Shown: positions 22,641 to 30,753, numbered from the stretch's first letter. The stretch is DNA of 64,000 nt from Clostridiales bacterium UBA6114 (GCA_002423435.1 DIWE01000024.1:68670-132669); one strand, 5' to 3'. The notes: generated by a model not told the origin, from the sequence alone. Program-made: numbers and translations.

Positions 22641-22828
22641 CTGTTGACCTCCTTCACCGTCATGCTATCATCAATAATAGCCTCTATCCTGTCTAACCTG
22701 ATCCGGAATTCCCGGTTGTCCCGCAGAACTACGCTTACTGGCTCGTTTCCGTCAATCACTCCGATGTAGATAACATCGGAAATGATCTTGTCAGGGCTGT
22801 TCAGGTTCTTGCGATAGTGAATTTTCAT
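22637..22828 (-). CDS. Small hypothetical phage protein
   Basis: A 63-residue beta-rich protein (MKIHYRKNLNSPDKIISDVIYIGVIDGNEPVSVVLRDNREFRIRLDRIEAIIDDSMTVKEVNR), not recognised. It overlaps the next gene by 4 nt and lies 6 nt after the 22835 gene, so it is part of the same early operon. Confidence 0.65.
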   Translation of the reverse strand: MKIHYRKNLNSPDKIISDVIYIGVIDGNEPVSVVLRDNREFRIRLDRIEAIIDDSMTVKEVNR

Positions 22829-22834
22829 GATGCC

Positions 22835-23197
22835 TCACCCCCCTTCCGCCTCCTCCGACAGCGGTCGATTAGCAATAACAAAGCTGACAATTGCGTTGAC
22901 CTGGTCAACGGAACAATAGCGTGTGATCGCTTTGTATATCGTTATGTTTTCTGCATTAAGCCGTTCTATTTCCTCCCGTAGCTGCCTGACCTCCGCATTG
23001 GCGATCATCAGGTCTGCCGCAAGATCAGATGCGTCGGGCGATATTATTCGTAGCTGTTCCACTTCCGCGATCAGCGCGGGGATGTCTTTGACACTATCAT
23101 GGTACACCTGTAAGGCTTCTGCAATCGTGCCGCCCTCATACGCCAGAGCCGCCTCGCATCTTGCCTTGATCACCTGTAGGTCAAAACTATGTGACAT
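22835..23197 (-). CDS. Coiled-coil hypothetical phage protein
   Basis: I choose the ATG at 23197 (MSHSFDLQVIKARCEAALAYEGGTIAEALQVYHDSVKDIPALIAEVEQLR), which has AAAGGAG 6 nt upstream, giving 120 residues. A central coiled coil follows (EVRQLREEIERLNAENITIYKAI), then a short C-terminal helix. Proteins with this start are common, unnamed Clostridia phage early genes. The upstream in-frame part lacks a ribosome site. Confidence 0.68.
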   Translation of the reverse strand: MSHSFDLQVIKARCEAALAYEGGTIAEALQVYHDSVKDIPALIAEVEQLRIISPDASDLAADLMIANAEVRQLREEIERLNAENITIYKAITRYCSVDQVNAIVSFVIANRPLSEEAEGG

Positions 23198-23253
23198 AAA
23201 ATCTCCTTTCAATGCATATAATGAACATACCTTACCTAATAAGGTGGTGAGCA

Positions 23254-23286
23254 ATGATGAAAGTAATATTCATCATTATCATCTAA
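23254..23286 (+). other. Possible 10-codon hydrophobic leader peptide
   Basis: A plus-strand AAGGTGG ribosome site is followed 6 nt later by ATG ATG and a frame encoding MMKVIFIIII before TAA. An inverted repeat (CCGGATCC...GGATCCGG, 23305-23326) and a T-run (23381-23389) lie downstream. It could be a leader or a tiny membrane peptide. The stretch 23198-23430 otherwise holds only the promoter-proximal end of the 22835 gene. Confidence 0.25.
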
Positions 23287-23430
23287 TAGCGTTTAGATGA
23301 TTCCGGATCCGAAGGCGGATCCGGGAACCCGCTATAAATTAATTAATAAAAGCATCGATAATATGAATCTGCCTTTCGGGGTGGTTTTTTTATGCCCTTT
23401 TGCTCCGGAATGCGGGGATGGCTCGTTAAT

Positions 23431-23898
23431 TTAATCGCTACTCTCCGCTTTTCCCTCCTTCCAATCTGGGCATTTCTTCCCGGATTTAGGCCTATACGGT
23501 CTTCCATCTGCAGAACAGGCATCGCATGGCATTCCATTATCCCATCGGTCGTCCTTGATAATACAGTCCTCCAGATTCGCGCATGACCCGCACCAACAGG
23601 CGACGCATCCATCGATTGGCGCCGCTTTCAGAACTTTTGTAAGCTCCCCTTCACGTATTCCACACGGGATGACGCCCAGGATCACATATCCCGGAAGACA
23701 AAAGCGCTCGTCCTCCATTTTGTATGTAACCTTTTTCAGCACGCAACGCCCAGTATATCCGAGGCCAACCATATACTCATTTAATGCCAGATAATCCCCT
23801 ACGGCATAAGGACGATCGTTTTTCCGCACTTCAAATGGCTTTGCCCCGGACACCAGATCCTCAAAAAACTCCGGCCAGACTTTTAATTCATGAATCAT
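23431..23898 (-). CDS. DUF3850/ASCH-like domain protein with Cys-rich tail
   Basis: A 155-residue protein. Residues 1-80 (MIHELKVWPEFFEDLVSGAKPFEVRKNDRPYAVGDYLALNEY...GRCVLKKVTYKM) match DUF3850, a PUA/ASCH-like RNA- or nucleotide-binding fold common in phages. Residues ~95-145 are Cys-rich (CVACWCGSCANLEDCIIKDDRWDNGMPCDACSADG...GKKCPDW), suggesting added metal binding. Overlaps the upstream gene by 4 nt. Role in phage unknown. Confidence 0.8.
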   Translation of the reverse strand: MIHELKVWPEFFEDLVSGAKPFEVRKNDRPYAVGDYLALNEYMVGLGYTGRCVLKKVTYKMEDERFCLPGYVILGVIPCGIREGELTKVLKAAPIDGCVACWCGSCANLEDCIIKDDRWDNGMPCDACSADGRPYRPKSGKKCPDWKEGKAESSD

Positions 23899-24110
23899 AG
23901 CTCCGCCTCACCTTCTGTTTCCGGTACCCGCACCGCGATAAACACCATCCCCCGCGTTTTCCCGCTCGATTTCCGGTAAAGCGCGGAGCGGACCGTATCG
24001 CGCGAAACCCCGCATCTTTCGGAAAGGTGCTTCGGGGAGTCCTCGACGACGAGGGGCAGCTCGTATTCATCCGCCGTGACCGCCATGTAAAGCACGTCTT
24101 TAGTCCTCAT
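23895..24110 (-). CDS. Small HTH-like phage protein
   Basis: I use the ATG at 24110 (MRTKDVLYMAVTADEYELPLVVEDSPKHLSERCGVSRDTVRSALYRKSSGKTRGMVFIAVRV), 71 residues. The middle (SPKHLSERCGVSRDTVRSALYR) reads as a helix-turn-helix like those of small phage proteins that sense codon/starvation or act as regulators. It overlaps both neighbours, so is coupled in the early operon. Confidence 0.65.
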   Translation of the reverse strand: MRTKDVLYMAVTADEYELPLVVEDSPKHLSERCGVSRDTVRSALYRKSSGKTRGMVFIAVRVPETEGEAEL

Positions 24111-24531
24111 TTCCCATCCCGCTTTCAAGCATCAGCTGGTTCTTTCGATACGCCTCGTAAAGCGTCTGATCGTTGTCCTTAAGAAGCCCCGCAAAGAAAA
24201 TTTCATCCATTTCGGCCTGTTCCGAGTCGAGATAAGCCATTTGCGCCTCGATCAGATCTTTTAGGATTCTCCACGCGACCCGCTCAGCCTGTTCCTTTGT
24301 CGGCCGAAGGTTTTGCTTTTCCATAACCTTATAAACGGCGCCCGCCTTGGCGGCCAGCTTAATGCCGCGCAGCCCGTCCGGCGTGTCTATCTGGAAGCAT
24401 ATCGCCGTGATCTTCCCGCCGGCGTCGTAATCAAACATGATTTTCCTGGCGCCGTGCTCGGCCAGTTTTTCATGAATCTCCGACACGGTTTTATTAACGT
24501 TGATCTTCGTCGTATAATTCAAAATCGGCAT
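24100..24531 (-). CDS. Hypothetical phage protein
   Basis: A 143-residue protein with a beta-rich N-half (MPILNYTTKINVNKTVSEIHEKLAEHGARKIMFDYDAGGKITAICFQIDTPDGLRGIKLAAKAGAVYKVM) and a helical C-half (TKEQAERVAWRILKDLIEAQMAYLDSEQAEMDEIFFAGLL). The same layout is widespread in Firmicutes phages, without a known function. Confidence 0.72.
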   Translation of the reverse strand: MPILNYTTKINVNKTVSEIHEKLAEHGARKIMFDYDAGGKITAICFQIDTPDGLRGIKLAAKAGAVYKVMEKQNLRPTKEQAERVAWRILKDLIEAQMAYLDSEQAEMDEIFFAGLLKDNDQTLYEAYRKNQLMLESGMGNED

Positions 24532-24543
24532 TTCTAACCTCCT

Positions 24544-24813
24544 TCAGGCCCTCAGCCCGACCGCGATCAAAACCATAAATGCATAGCAAGCGGAAATGAT
24601 CGTCCATTTGACGCGCGCCGGCAATGCCTTCGCAGCCTTGGTCTTCTCAGGCCCGGCCCATGCCGGACCTGTTTTTATTGCGTAATCCTTTAAGGTCTTG
24701 TTTTCCGGGCCCAGCTCGGTTTTGATATTGTCCAAAAGTTTAATAACCGCAAAATATTCGTTCGCGACCCTGTTCGCCTCCCGCACGATGTCCAACTCAG
24801 GCATTTCCCGCAC
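24544..24813 (-). CDS. Small C-terminally anchored membrane protein
   Basis: An 89-residue protein: helical N-half (ELDIVREANRVANEYFAVIKLLDNIKTELGPENKTLKDYAIKTGPAW), basic linker, and one C-terminal membrane span (TIISACYAFMVLIAVGL). Not recognised. Overlaps the DUF3102 gene by 17 nt. Confidence 0.6.
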   Translation of the reverse strand: MREMPELDIVREANRVANEYFAVIKLLDNIKTELGPENKTLKDYAIKTGPAWAGPEKTKAAKALPARVKWTIISACYAFMVLIAVGLRA

Positions 24814-25828
24814 CCTCCTGCCCCAGGCTGTTGCGCATGGTTTCGAGCACGGCGCCCATTGCCTTGCGCAGCCCCGCGGCCCGCTCCGACGGCAATTTCA
24901 ATGTGATTGCGGTCATGCGGTTCCATTCGTCCTGGAACATTTCAAAATGGACCTTAAACGCGGCGGTATCCGGATCGGCCGTCTTCAGCTGCGCCCGGAG
25001 GGCCTCCGCCTCTCTTTTGAGCTGCTCTGTTTCTTCACTCGAGGCGCCGGCGGCGTTTTTCAGTTTTTCTTCCATGGCCTTGAGCTCCGCTTCGAGCTTG
25101 TCCCGTTTTTTCTCGATCCCCTCAAGCTTTGCTTTTAGTCCGGCTTCCTTTTTCTCATAGGCTGACTTCGCGTCCTTTACCGCCTGATCCGCCGCGGCCT
25201 TGGCGGCCGCCTCGACTACGGCCGGGTCCGGCTCCTGCACCGCGACCTCGATCGGACGGGATTGGAGTTCCTTCAGTTCAGCTCTCAGTGATTGAATTTC
25301 ATTATCGGCATCCTCGACCTCGCGCAATGTATTGTCATAACGCGTCGTGATATCCGAAATCTTCTTTTCCATCTCATGGTTCGATTCCTCAAGCTGTTCC
25401 TGCGCCTGCCGCGCCTCGTTAAGTTCTTTGAGCGCCTGTTGAAGCTCCCGGGTGCTCATGTCCTCGACATTGTTCGCTTCGGCGAAGCTTTCCCGCTCGT
25501 CGGCCGGTAGCGCGAGGAGGCTCAAAGCCTTGGTATAGCTCAGATTCCCAAGCGTTTGGGAATCTGCCTCCGGCCCAAAAAGGCCCAGCTGGGCCGCCCC
25601 GTATTCATCGAATATCCGCATAAAGTTGTTGGCCGTCGACTGCGAATAATCGACCTCGGTCCGGAGCCACTCCCCCCAGGACCCGTAAGGCACAAGCTCC
25701 TTTGCCTCCCGCAGACGCCGGCCGATCTCGATCGCATAACCCAGTACCATGCGCTGCGCCTGCCGGTGCAGTGTGCGAATCTCCAGCGCGACAAGATCCG
25801 CCGTCCTCGTTGCTGATATCTCGTTCAT
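24797..25828 (-). CDS. DUF3102 (ParB/KorB-like) coiled-coil phage protein
   Basis: A 343-residue protein. Residues ~1-110 are DUF3102 (ALEIRTLHRQAQRMVLGYAIEIGRRLREAKELVPYGSWGEWLRTEVDYSQSTANNFMRIFDEYG), a helical KorB-like nucleic-acid-binding domain. Residues ~125-290 form a long, highly charged coiled coil. The C-terminal ~50 residues form a short helical end. Such proteins are frequent near PcfJ in Clostridia phages and plasmids. Overlaps the PcfJ-like gene by 4 nt. Confidence 0.85.
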   Translation of the reverse strand: MNEISATRTADLVALEIRTLHRQAQRMVLGYAIEIGRRLREAKELVPYGSWGEWLRTEVDYSQSTANNFMRIFDEYGAAQLGLFGPEADSQTLGNLSYTKALSLLALPADERESFAEANNVEDMSTRELQQALKELNEARQAQEQLEESNHEMEKKISDITTRYDNTLREVEDADNEIQSLRAELKELQSRPIEVAVQEPDPAVVEAAAKAAADQAVKDAKSAYEKKEAGLKAKLEGIEKKRDKLEAELKAMEEKLKNAAGASSEETEQLKREAEALRAQLKTADPDTAAFKVHFEMFQDEWNRMTAITLKLPSERAAGLRKAMGAVLETMRNSLGQEGAGNA

Positions 25829-27546
25829 GCCGTTTGCGCCTCCTTTTTCACCTTAACGACCGGGTTTCCGTCCCTGTCTCTCTTGCTGCCGTCGTGCACC
25901 CAGCCAAGCCATTGGTCAAGAAATTCCTTAAATGCGGTCTTGGGCGACGGAGCGCCATCCCTTTCGTTTTTCTTTCCGTGAATCTGCCGGATTTCAATTT
26001 TTTTGCAGTTGTCTTCCGTGGTCAGCTCGATCGTGACAAACGGCGAGTCCGGAAAGTCAGCATACCGCAGGAAAAGGATCGTTACCGCGCCCTTGACATG
26101 CCGTTCAGCGTACCCTCCGACGCAGTGCTCCAGCACCTTCCCCTCCCGGACAATCTCGTTGACGCCCTCCGGTATCACAATTCGAATGCCGTCCATTTCG
26201 TACTCAAACTGACGTTTCAGCGCATCGTACCTTGTTTTATATCGTTTTACCGCCCGCGCATCCTCCTTGACCTTAACGGCCGCCGTCGCCTCGTCGTGCC
26301 TCTTCCGCAGGTCCTTCGGCATCCGGACATCATCGCGCCGAAGATCATACCTAAGTTTCACCGCGGCGTCGAGGTAATCGTCCCAGGTCTGCAAAACCGT
26401 CGATATCGGGACATACCCGTGAGAACACCCGGCGCCGAACGAATTTATGTAGTTTTCGGCGCGTTTGAACGTAACACCCGCGTTTATGACGCAAGAGCTA
26501 AGCTTTTCAAACTGCAGTTTTTTCCCTTCGATCCGTTTCTTTGTCTCCGCGAACTCTTTCAGCGATTGGACCAGCCCCCGCTTTTTCATGCGCCGGAAAT
26601 CAAGAAGTGGGTCCAGGCTCATATCGGCCTCCCTGAAAAAGCTGTAATCATTTTTAGAGAGCCTGAAAAAGTCCGCCGGGTTCTGAGCGTTCCAGTCGAG
26701 GGCTCTTTTGTTTTCTTTCCCTTCGATGACTATATCGCGCAGTACCTGCATATGCCCAAGCTTCGCCAAAAACTCCATCTGCGGCCGGCGCGTGTATTCG
26801 GCGAGGTATTCGACCAGATATGCCGCCATGATGCCTCCCGGTTCATCAAAATACTGCCCTCCGATATAAGCGCCGTACTGATCGTTAAACCATTCGTTAT
26901 ACTGGCAGTACTGCATCTTGGTTTTCAGGAGATTTACTAGCCCGACGACTGCGTAGGATGTTTCTCGCTCATACATCCCCATGATTTTCTGGAACGGCTC
27001 GCGAACAGAATCCCGCCATTCCCAGCCTCCTCTACTGTAACGGTCTCCGAAATCGTTATAGGTCTGCCTGACCCACATCCCGCGTACACCGGGCGCGAAG
27101 TAATACCGTTTATACGGCTCAAAATTGATCGTCCCGCCGAGATCCTCGTCGTCAAAGTCTCTCTTGAGCCATCCTGCTTGAATCATAACTCCGCCGTTAT
27201 ACGCGGAAATCTGTACGCCGCGTATATGCGAATTGAGGCTGTTGAAATTTCTGAATTTCCCCATTGCTTGAAGCGTCGCAGACTGCCCGCAGCGCGGGCA
27301 TGTACAGGGTTTCCCGTGTGTAACCTTAAAGAAATCGGGCGAAATCTCCTTTTCCGCCCAAAACCCCTCCATGCACGACGTGCAGACGCACCGTCTGACG
27401 CCCTTTCCTTCCGTCCGAAAGAAAACAAAATGCTCGAAATACATCCTCGCGTCATCTTCCTCTGCGGTTGTTAGGCAGCTCGGGAAATGCGCTAAAACAT
27501 CAAGCTTTGTGATATCCGATTGAATCGTACACGGAATTCCTTTCAT
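25825..27546 (-). CDS. PcfJ-like protein
   Basis: A 573-residue protein. Near the N-terminus is a CxxC pair region (RRCVCTSCMEGFW, then GKPCTCPRCGQSATLQ) suggesting a zinc finger. The C-terminal domain (RIVIPEGVNEIVREGKVLEHCVGGYAERHVKGAVTILFLRYADFPDSPFVTIELT, IRQIHGKKN) is the PcfJ core, with GxxLxHCVGgY-like motif. PcfJ is known from conjugative plasmids and many Firmicutes phages; biochemical role not established. Paired here with a PcfK-like gene. Confidence 0.88.
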   Translation of the reverse strand: MKGIPCTIQSDITKLDVLAHFPSCLTTAEEDDARMYFEHFVFFRTEGKGVRRCVCTSCMEGFWAEKEISPDFFKVTHGKPCTCPRCGQSATLQAMGKFRNFNSLNSHIRGVQISAYNGGVMIQAGWLKRDFDDEDLGGTINFEPYKRYYFAPGVRGMWVRQTYNDFGDRYSRGGWEWRDSVREPFQKIMGMYERETSYAVVGLVNLLKTKMQYCQYNEWFNDQYGAYIGGQYFDEPGGIMAAYLVEYLAEYTRRPQMEFLAKLGHMQVLRDIVIEGKENKRALDWNAQNPADFFRLSKNDYSFFREADMSLDPLLDFRRMKKRGLVQSLKEFAETKKRIEGKKLQFEKLSSCVINAGVTFKRAENYINSFGAGCSHGYVPISTVLQTWDDYLDAAVKLRYDLRRDDVRMPKDLRKRHDEATAAVKVKEDARAVKRYKTRYDALKRQFEYEMDGIRIVIPEGVNEIVREGKVLEHCVGGYAERHVKGAVTILFLRYADFPDSPFVTIELTTEDNCKKIEIRQIHGKKNERDGAPSPKTAFKEFLDQWLGWVHDGSKRDRDGNPVVKVKKEAQTA

Positions 27547-27561
27547 TTTCCGCTCCCCTCC

Positions 27562-27921
27562 TCACAGAAAATCCGCCAGATTCAGGACGATCCCCGAAGG
27601 CTTTTCGTCCTCAGCGCCTCCATCCGACGGGCAAAGGTCGATCGTCATATGAAACCGGATATCCGCGCCCGGGAAGTAAAACTGGACGGCGCGGCGGTAA
27701 GCCTCGAGGTCCGATATGCTGCCGCCGACTCCCGCCGTGACCGCCGCGCAGCAATCGGAAAGCGTTTTGTCCGACTGCGCGATTGCCTGGGCGAATTCAT
27801 CATCCTGCCGCGCGAATTCCTTCAGCGCCTCGGCCACCGCGTTTTTGACCGCCGCGGCATGCTGTGATCCCTTGAACGTTTTCAGTTCGTCTTCTATTTT
27901 TTTTAATGCTAATTCCTTCAT
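27562..27921 (-). CDS. PcfK-like protein
   Basis: This 119-residue protein (FKGSQHAAAVKNAVAEALKEFARQDDEFAQAIAQSDKTLSDCCAAVTAGVGGSISDLEAYRRAVQFYFPGADIRFHMTIDL) matches the PcfK pattern, in which a helical SxxxCC-type region is followed by an aromatic DxEAYxxAVxxYFPGA motif. PcfK genes almost always accompany PcfJ, as here (16 nt apart). Confidence 0.82.
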   Translation of the reverse strand: MKELALKKIEDELKTFKGSQHAAAVKNAVAEALKEFARQDDEFAQAIAQSDKTLSDCCAAVTAGVGGSISDLEAYRRAVQFYFPGADIRFHMTIDLCPSDGGAEDEKPSGIVLNLADFL

Positions 27922-28301
27922 TTTGTCTCCTTTCCCTGCATTTTCCGTTTCTCCGCCATAACGAACTCATAGATCGCCCGCTCGGCAAACCCCTTTTCCG
28001 CAAAAACGATCCGGCGCTTTTGAAAATCCTTTTTGACCCGCCGCTGCAGCTGGTCCGGGTTCAGGCCCTGCCGATATAACGAGACGTACTCGGCTCTCAG
28101 TTTTTCGATCTCCTGACCGTTCCGCTTTCGGAAAACGGCAAAAGCGGCGGGCGCAACATGCCAGCGCCTCCTTACTTTTGCGCCTTTAATGATCCCGGCC
28201 CGAAGCGCGGCCGAAACCTGCCGCGTTGAAACCCCTAATAAATCGGACGCTTGCTTCAGGGTAAGCGCTTTGTCTTCGCCTTTCGGATCAGCTGCATTCA
28301 T
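27918..28301 (-). CDS. HTH DNA-binding phage protein
   Basis: I take the ATG at 28301 (MNAADPKGEDKALTLKQASDLLGVSTRQVSAALRAGIIKGAKVRRRWHVAPAAF), with GGGAGGG 6 nt upstream, giving 127 residues. The first part is an excisionase/MerR-like helix-turn-helix. The C-terminal part (LRAEYVSLYRQGLNPDQLQRRVKKDFQKRRIVFAEKGFAERAIYEFVMAEKRKM) is helical and basic. A role as directionality factor for the serine integrase is possible but not shown; those factors are usually unrelated. Confidence 0.7.
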   Translation of the reverse strand: MNAADPKGEDKALTLKQASDLLGVSTRQVSAALRAGIIKGAKVRRRWHVAPAAFAVFRKRNGQEIEKLRAEYVSLYRQGLNPDQLQRRVKKDFQKRRIVFAEKGFAERAIYEFVMAEKRKMQGKETK

Positions 28302-28479
28302 CTTGGCCCTCCCGGAACTCTTCCCGATCCCGGCCAGCCGCGCCCCGATCCTCCGGCCTTTCGCATTCGCAGACATGGCGCCGCTTCCCACACCTCATGC
28401 ATACACCCTTTTTCGGCGTGGAAACCGGAACAAACCCTGCCTCAAGGCGGCACCCGTCGCAAAGTGTGTATATCTTCAC
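28288..28479 (-). CDS. Small zinc-finger phage protein
   Basis: A 63-residue protein with paired cysteines (LCDGC...GVCMRCGKRRHVCECE) typical of a small zinc-binding module. It overlaps both neighbours by 4-14 nt in the early operon. Function unknown. Confidence 0.65.
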   Translation of the reverse strand: MKIYTLCDGCRLEAGFVPVSTPKKGVCMRCGKRRHVCECERPEDRGAAGRDREEFREGQDECS

Positions 28480-28715
28480 GCCCGCCTCGCCTCTTTTCCG
28501 AAGCCGTTGCGGACGACGTAATACCTTTCAGTGATCCGGTCGATCCGCATTTCCCGCCATGTCGTCCGCCCGCAGAACGGGCACTGGCATTCGATGTTTA
28601 CGATTCTCGCGCCGTTATCGATGGCCCGGCGTGCTTTCTTTCGCGCGAAAACGCCCGGCTCAAAATGCGCATAACAATGGCAGCACTCAACTTTTTCAAT
28701 CTGGATATATGCCAT
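28476..28715 (-). CDS. Small zinc-finger phage protein
   Basis: A 79-residue protein with CC-x-C (VECCHCYAHF) and C-x-C-x2-C (IECQCPFCGRTTW) zinc ligands, a basic middle and a beta C-terminus. It starts at an ATG with AAGGAGG upstream (PS: GACAAGGAGGGCC) and overlaps the next gene by 4 nt. Confidence 0.68.
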   Translation of the reverse strand: MAYIQIEKVECCHCYAHFEPGVFARKKARRAIDNGARIVNIECQCPFCGRTTWREMRIDRITERYYVVRNGFGKEARRA

Positions 28716-28790
28716 ATGGCCCTCCTTGTCTTTTGTGGTGGATCTGATATAATATCCTTGGCTATATTTTGCTGCCGCCTTCTGACTGTC

Positions 28791-29021
28791 CTACCAGTCG
28801 AGGCGGCTTTTCCTTCTTTTCCGCGGCATTCTGTCGTATTTGTCGCAGTCCTCCGCCGGGCATCCCCGCAGCCGCCCGGTCATTAACAGGTACCCGCAAC
28901 AGGTGTCGTTTTTGTTTTGAGCGATCATCATGCGGTATTTGCACCCCTTGCATTTCAGCGGCGCCGGCTTTGTGATCATCAGGTTTTTGATCGTCAGAAT
29001 CGCGGTGTCCCGTATGCCCAT
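28791..29021 (-). CDS. Cys-rich hypothetical phage protein
   Basis: A 76-residue protein with four paired cysteines (KCKGCKYRMMIAQNKNDTCCGYLLMTGRLRGCPAEDCDKYD), again a likely zinc module, and a basic C-terminus (RMPRKRRKSRLDW). I prefer this frame to the overlapping one at 28762-29031 because its Cys spacing and composition look protein-like. Confidence 0.65.
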   Translation of the reverse strand: MGIRDTAILTIKNLMITKPAPLKCKGCKYRMMIAQNKNDTCCGYLLMTGRLRGCPAEDCDKYDRMPRKRRKSRLDW

Positions 29022-29024
29022 GGG

Positions 29025-29810
29025 TCAACACCCTTCGCGCGCCTTATTGGCCGCCACGTGCGCGGCAAGCTCCACGGCCCGCCGGCATGTCTCGTCGGAG
29101 AGTCTTATGTAAGCGTCCAGGGCGTCGATCTGCGTCTCGGCCTCATGCAGGAGCGCCCGCCATAAAAACTGCGGCTGAACGCCCGCGTCATGCAAGAGCC
29201 TGACGGAGATGTCGAACGCCTCGAAGATCAAAGGATCGTATTCGTTCGGGGTCGCCGTTCCCGTAATCATTTTGTTGACATCAACAAAATGATCGCTTTT
29301 GGTCCGGTACGCAGCTGCCGCGGCGGCCGCCGGGTCCTCGACGGCAAGGCCGGTTTCCGGCTTTAAGTCTTTAATAACCCCGTCCCGCCGGAGCTTATCT
29401 TTTACCTTTTCTCTGAGCCCTTCCGAAAGTGCGTTGTCCGCAGGCGCCTTGACCCCCATTTCCCTGTTCTCCTTTGCTTTTTTGGTTTTTGGATGCATTG
29501 TCGGGAGGCCTTCCCTCCGGCGCCAGCGGGAATAGGTTCCCCTTGCGATTCCCAACGCCGCCGCGCTCTCATAATCGCTTTTGCCTTCCTTATGGAGCCG
29601 TCTGGCTTCAACCTCGTCAAAATCAGCCTTGTTCATATCTGCCTCCGTTTCCGTTGTTTTGTACGGGCATCTTTCCACCGGCACAAGCCGGCAGTGCCCG
29701 GTGTCAAGCGCGTAATTACAAACTGTTACCCCGCCGAATGAGGAAATCGGCCGCCTATGGGCACAGCCGATACAGTATTTCACCTCCCCTGTTTTCTCTT
29801 TTTCGCCCAT
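29025..29810 (-). CDS. Early phage protein with Cys-rich start and HTH region
   Basis: A 261-residue protein: an N-terminal Cys cluster (VKYCIGCAHRRPISSFGGVTVCNYALDTGHCRLVPVERCPY, ~10-48), a helix-turn-helix-like segment (ARRLHKEGKSDYESAAALGIARGTYSRWRRREGLP, ~68-103), a variable linker and a C-terminal helical domain (DPLIFEAFDISVRLLHDAGVQPQFLWRALLHEAETQIDALDAYIRLSDETCRRAVELAAHV). The second and third parts resemble phage regulators; exact function not recognised. Confidence 0.68.
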   Translation of the reverse strand: MGEKEKTGEVKYCIGCAHRRPISSFGGVTVCNYALDTGHCRLVPVERCPYKTTETEADMNKADFDEVEARRLHKEGKSDYESAAALGIARGTYSRWRRREGLPTMHPKTKKAKENREMGVKAPADNALSEGLREKVKDKLRRDGVIKDLKPETGLAVEDPAAAAAAAYRTKSDHFVDVNKMITGTATPNEYDPLIFEAFDISVRLLHDAGVQPQFLWRALLHEAETQIDALDAYIRLSDETCRRAVELAAHVAANKAREGC

Positions 29811-29827
29811 GTGGCTTTACCTCCCTA

Positions 29828-30553
29828 TCAATCGATGTAGAATACATGCCCGCCGATCCGCGCGACCTCCCGCAGCCCCGGCTTGATATTGTCCGGGCTC
29901 CCTGTACAAAAATACAAGGCCCCGAGCGTCCCTGCGTCCGTCCCCTCGTCGAAAACTGCCCGGACGGCCGTGTATGCGTCCTCTGTGATCGGCAATGTGC
30001 CGAGCTGCCTTAACCCGTGGAACTGGCTCGGGGTGCAGACCTCCGCAACGTTTTCTCCAAACCGGCCGTCCGATAGCCTGTTAAAAATAACCTCGGCAAC
30101 CGCCGCCATTCCCCCCATCCCGCCGCCCGACCTATCCTCGAAAAAACAGATCGCGGCGATAATGTCCCGCTCCGCGTCGGTAAGCGGATACACGGGCGCC
30201 GCTTCGGCGGGCTTGTCCGCTCCCGGCATAGGCTCCTTTCGAAAGGAGCTGGCGCGTAGCGCCTGAGGATTGTTTCCGATTTCCCCCTCCCCCGCGGCCT
30301 CCCGCCCGGCGTCGATGCGCCCCCGTAGCTCCGAAAGGCCCTCCTTGATTGCGTCGAGCTCGGCCCGGGACTCCGCGACCGTCACGTCAATCTCGTGCAG
30401 CTGTACCTGCACCCAGCCGGAAAACGCAAAGAGGATTAAAAATAAAACGGAGGCGCAGATCAATGCAGTATCAACTTTGATGTTCAGCCCCCGTTTTTCC
30501 TGTTCATGTATGTATTGCAGCGCCATATAGTCGCGCCTGTAGTTTTTACCCAT
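29828..30553 (-). CDS. Membrane-anchored SleB-like cell wall hydrolase
   Basis: I use the ATG at 30553 (MGKNYRRDY), 9 nt after AAAGGA; a GTG at 30562 is possible. The 241-residue protein has a basic N-terminus, one membrane span (TALICASVLFLILFAFSGWV, ~33-50), a coiled stalk, and a C-terminal SleB-type hydrolase domain (ERDIIAAICFFEDRSGGGMGGMAAVAEVIFNRLSDGRFGENVAEVCTPSQFHGL, ~128-185). The family includes cortex-lytic transglycosylase-like enzymes; here it would act outside the membrane on peptidoglycan. Its site among early genes, not in a late lysis cassette, is unusual. Confidence 0.85.
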   Translation of the reverse strand: MGKNYRRDYMALQYIHEQEKRGLNIKVDTALICASVLFLILFAFSGWVQVQLHEIDVTVAESRAELDAIKEGLSELRGRIDAGREAAGEGEIGNNPQALRASSFRKEPMPGADKPAEAAPVYPLTDAERDIIAAICFFEDRSGGGMGGMAAVAEVIFNRLSDGRFGENVAEVCTPSQFHGLRQLGTLPITEDAYTAVRAVFDEGTDAGTLGALYFCTGSPDNIKPGLREVARIGGHVFYID

Positions 30554-30651
30554 CGCTGTCACTTCCTTTTATGATCTGCCTCTCCAAGGCGCCTGAGGAA
30601 CCCTGCGCCTCACCGGCATCATGCGCTCGCTTAAATATCCTCTGCCGCCCC

Positions 30652-30753
30652 TCATGCCTGAAATACCCACCGCGCCAGCGCCATCGTGATCACCAAAGCG
30701 GCGGACCCGGCCACCATAAGGCGCGTAAGCTTATGTAATATTTCCTTTTTCAT
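30652..30753 (-). CDS. 33-residue single-span membrane peptide
   Basis: After GGAGG an ATG at 30753 opens a frame encoding MKKEILHKLTRLMVAGSAALVITMALARWVFQA, a short basic start and one membrane span. A further 28-codon basic frame overlaps its stop (ATGA) and runs to 30569. Size and layout are like small holin-type or membrane regulatory peptides next to the wall hydrolase, but no family is recognised. Confidence 0.5.
   Translation of the reverse strand: MKKEILHKLTRLMVAGSAALVITMALARWVFQA

Noticed and set aside
25702..26940. Long plus-strand open frame (412 codons) opposite the DUF3102 and PcfJ genes
   Set aside because: It is a mirror frame of GC-rich minus-strand genes: no ribosome site, Arg/Pro/Val-rich composition, no recognisable domain.
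30569..30655. 28-codon basic frame overlapping the membrane peptide stop
   Set aside because: ATGA overlap is tempting, but the peptide is just Arg/Pro-rich, so I list it only in the neighbour's description.
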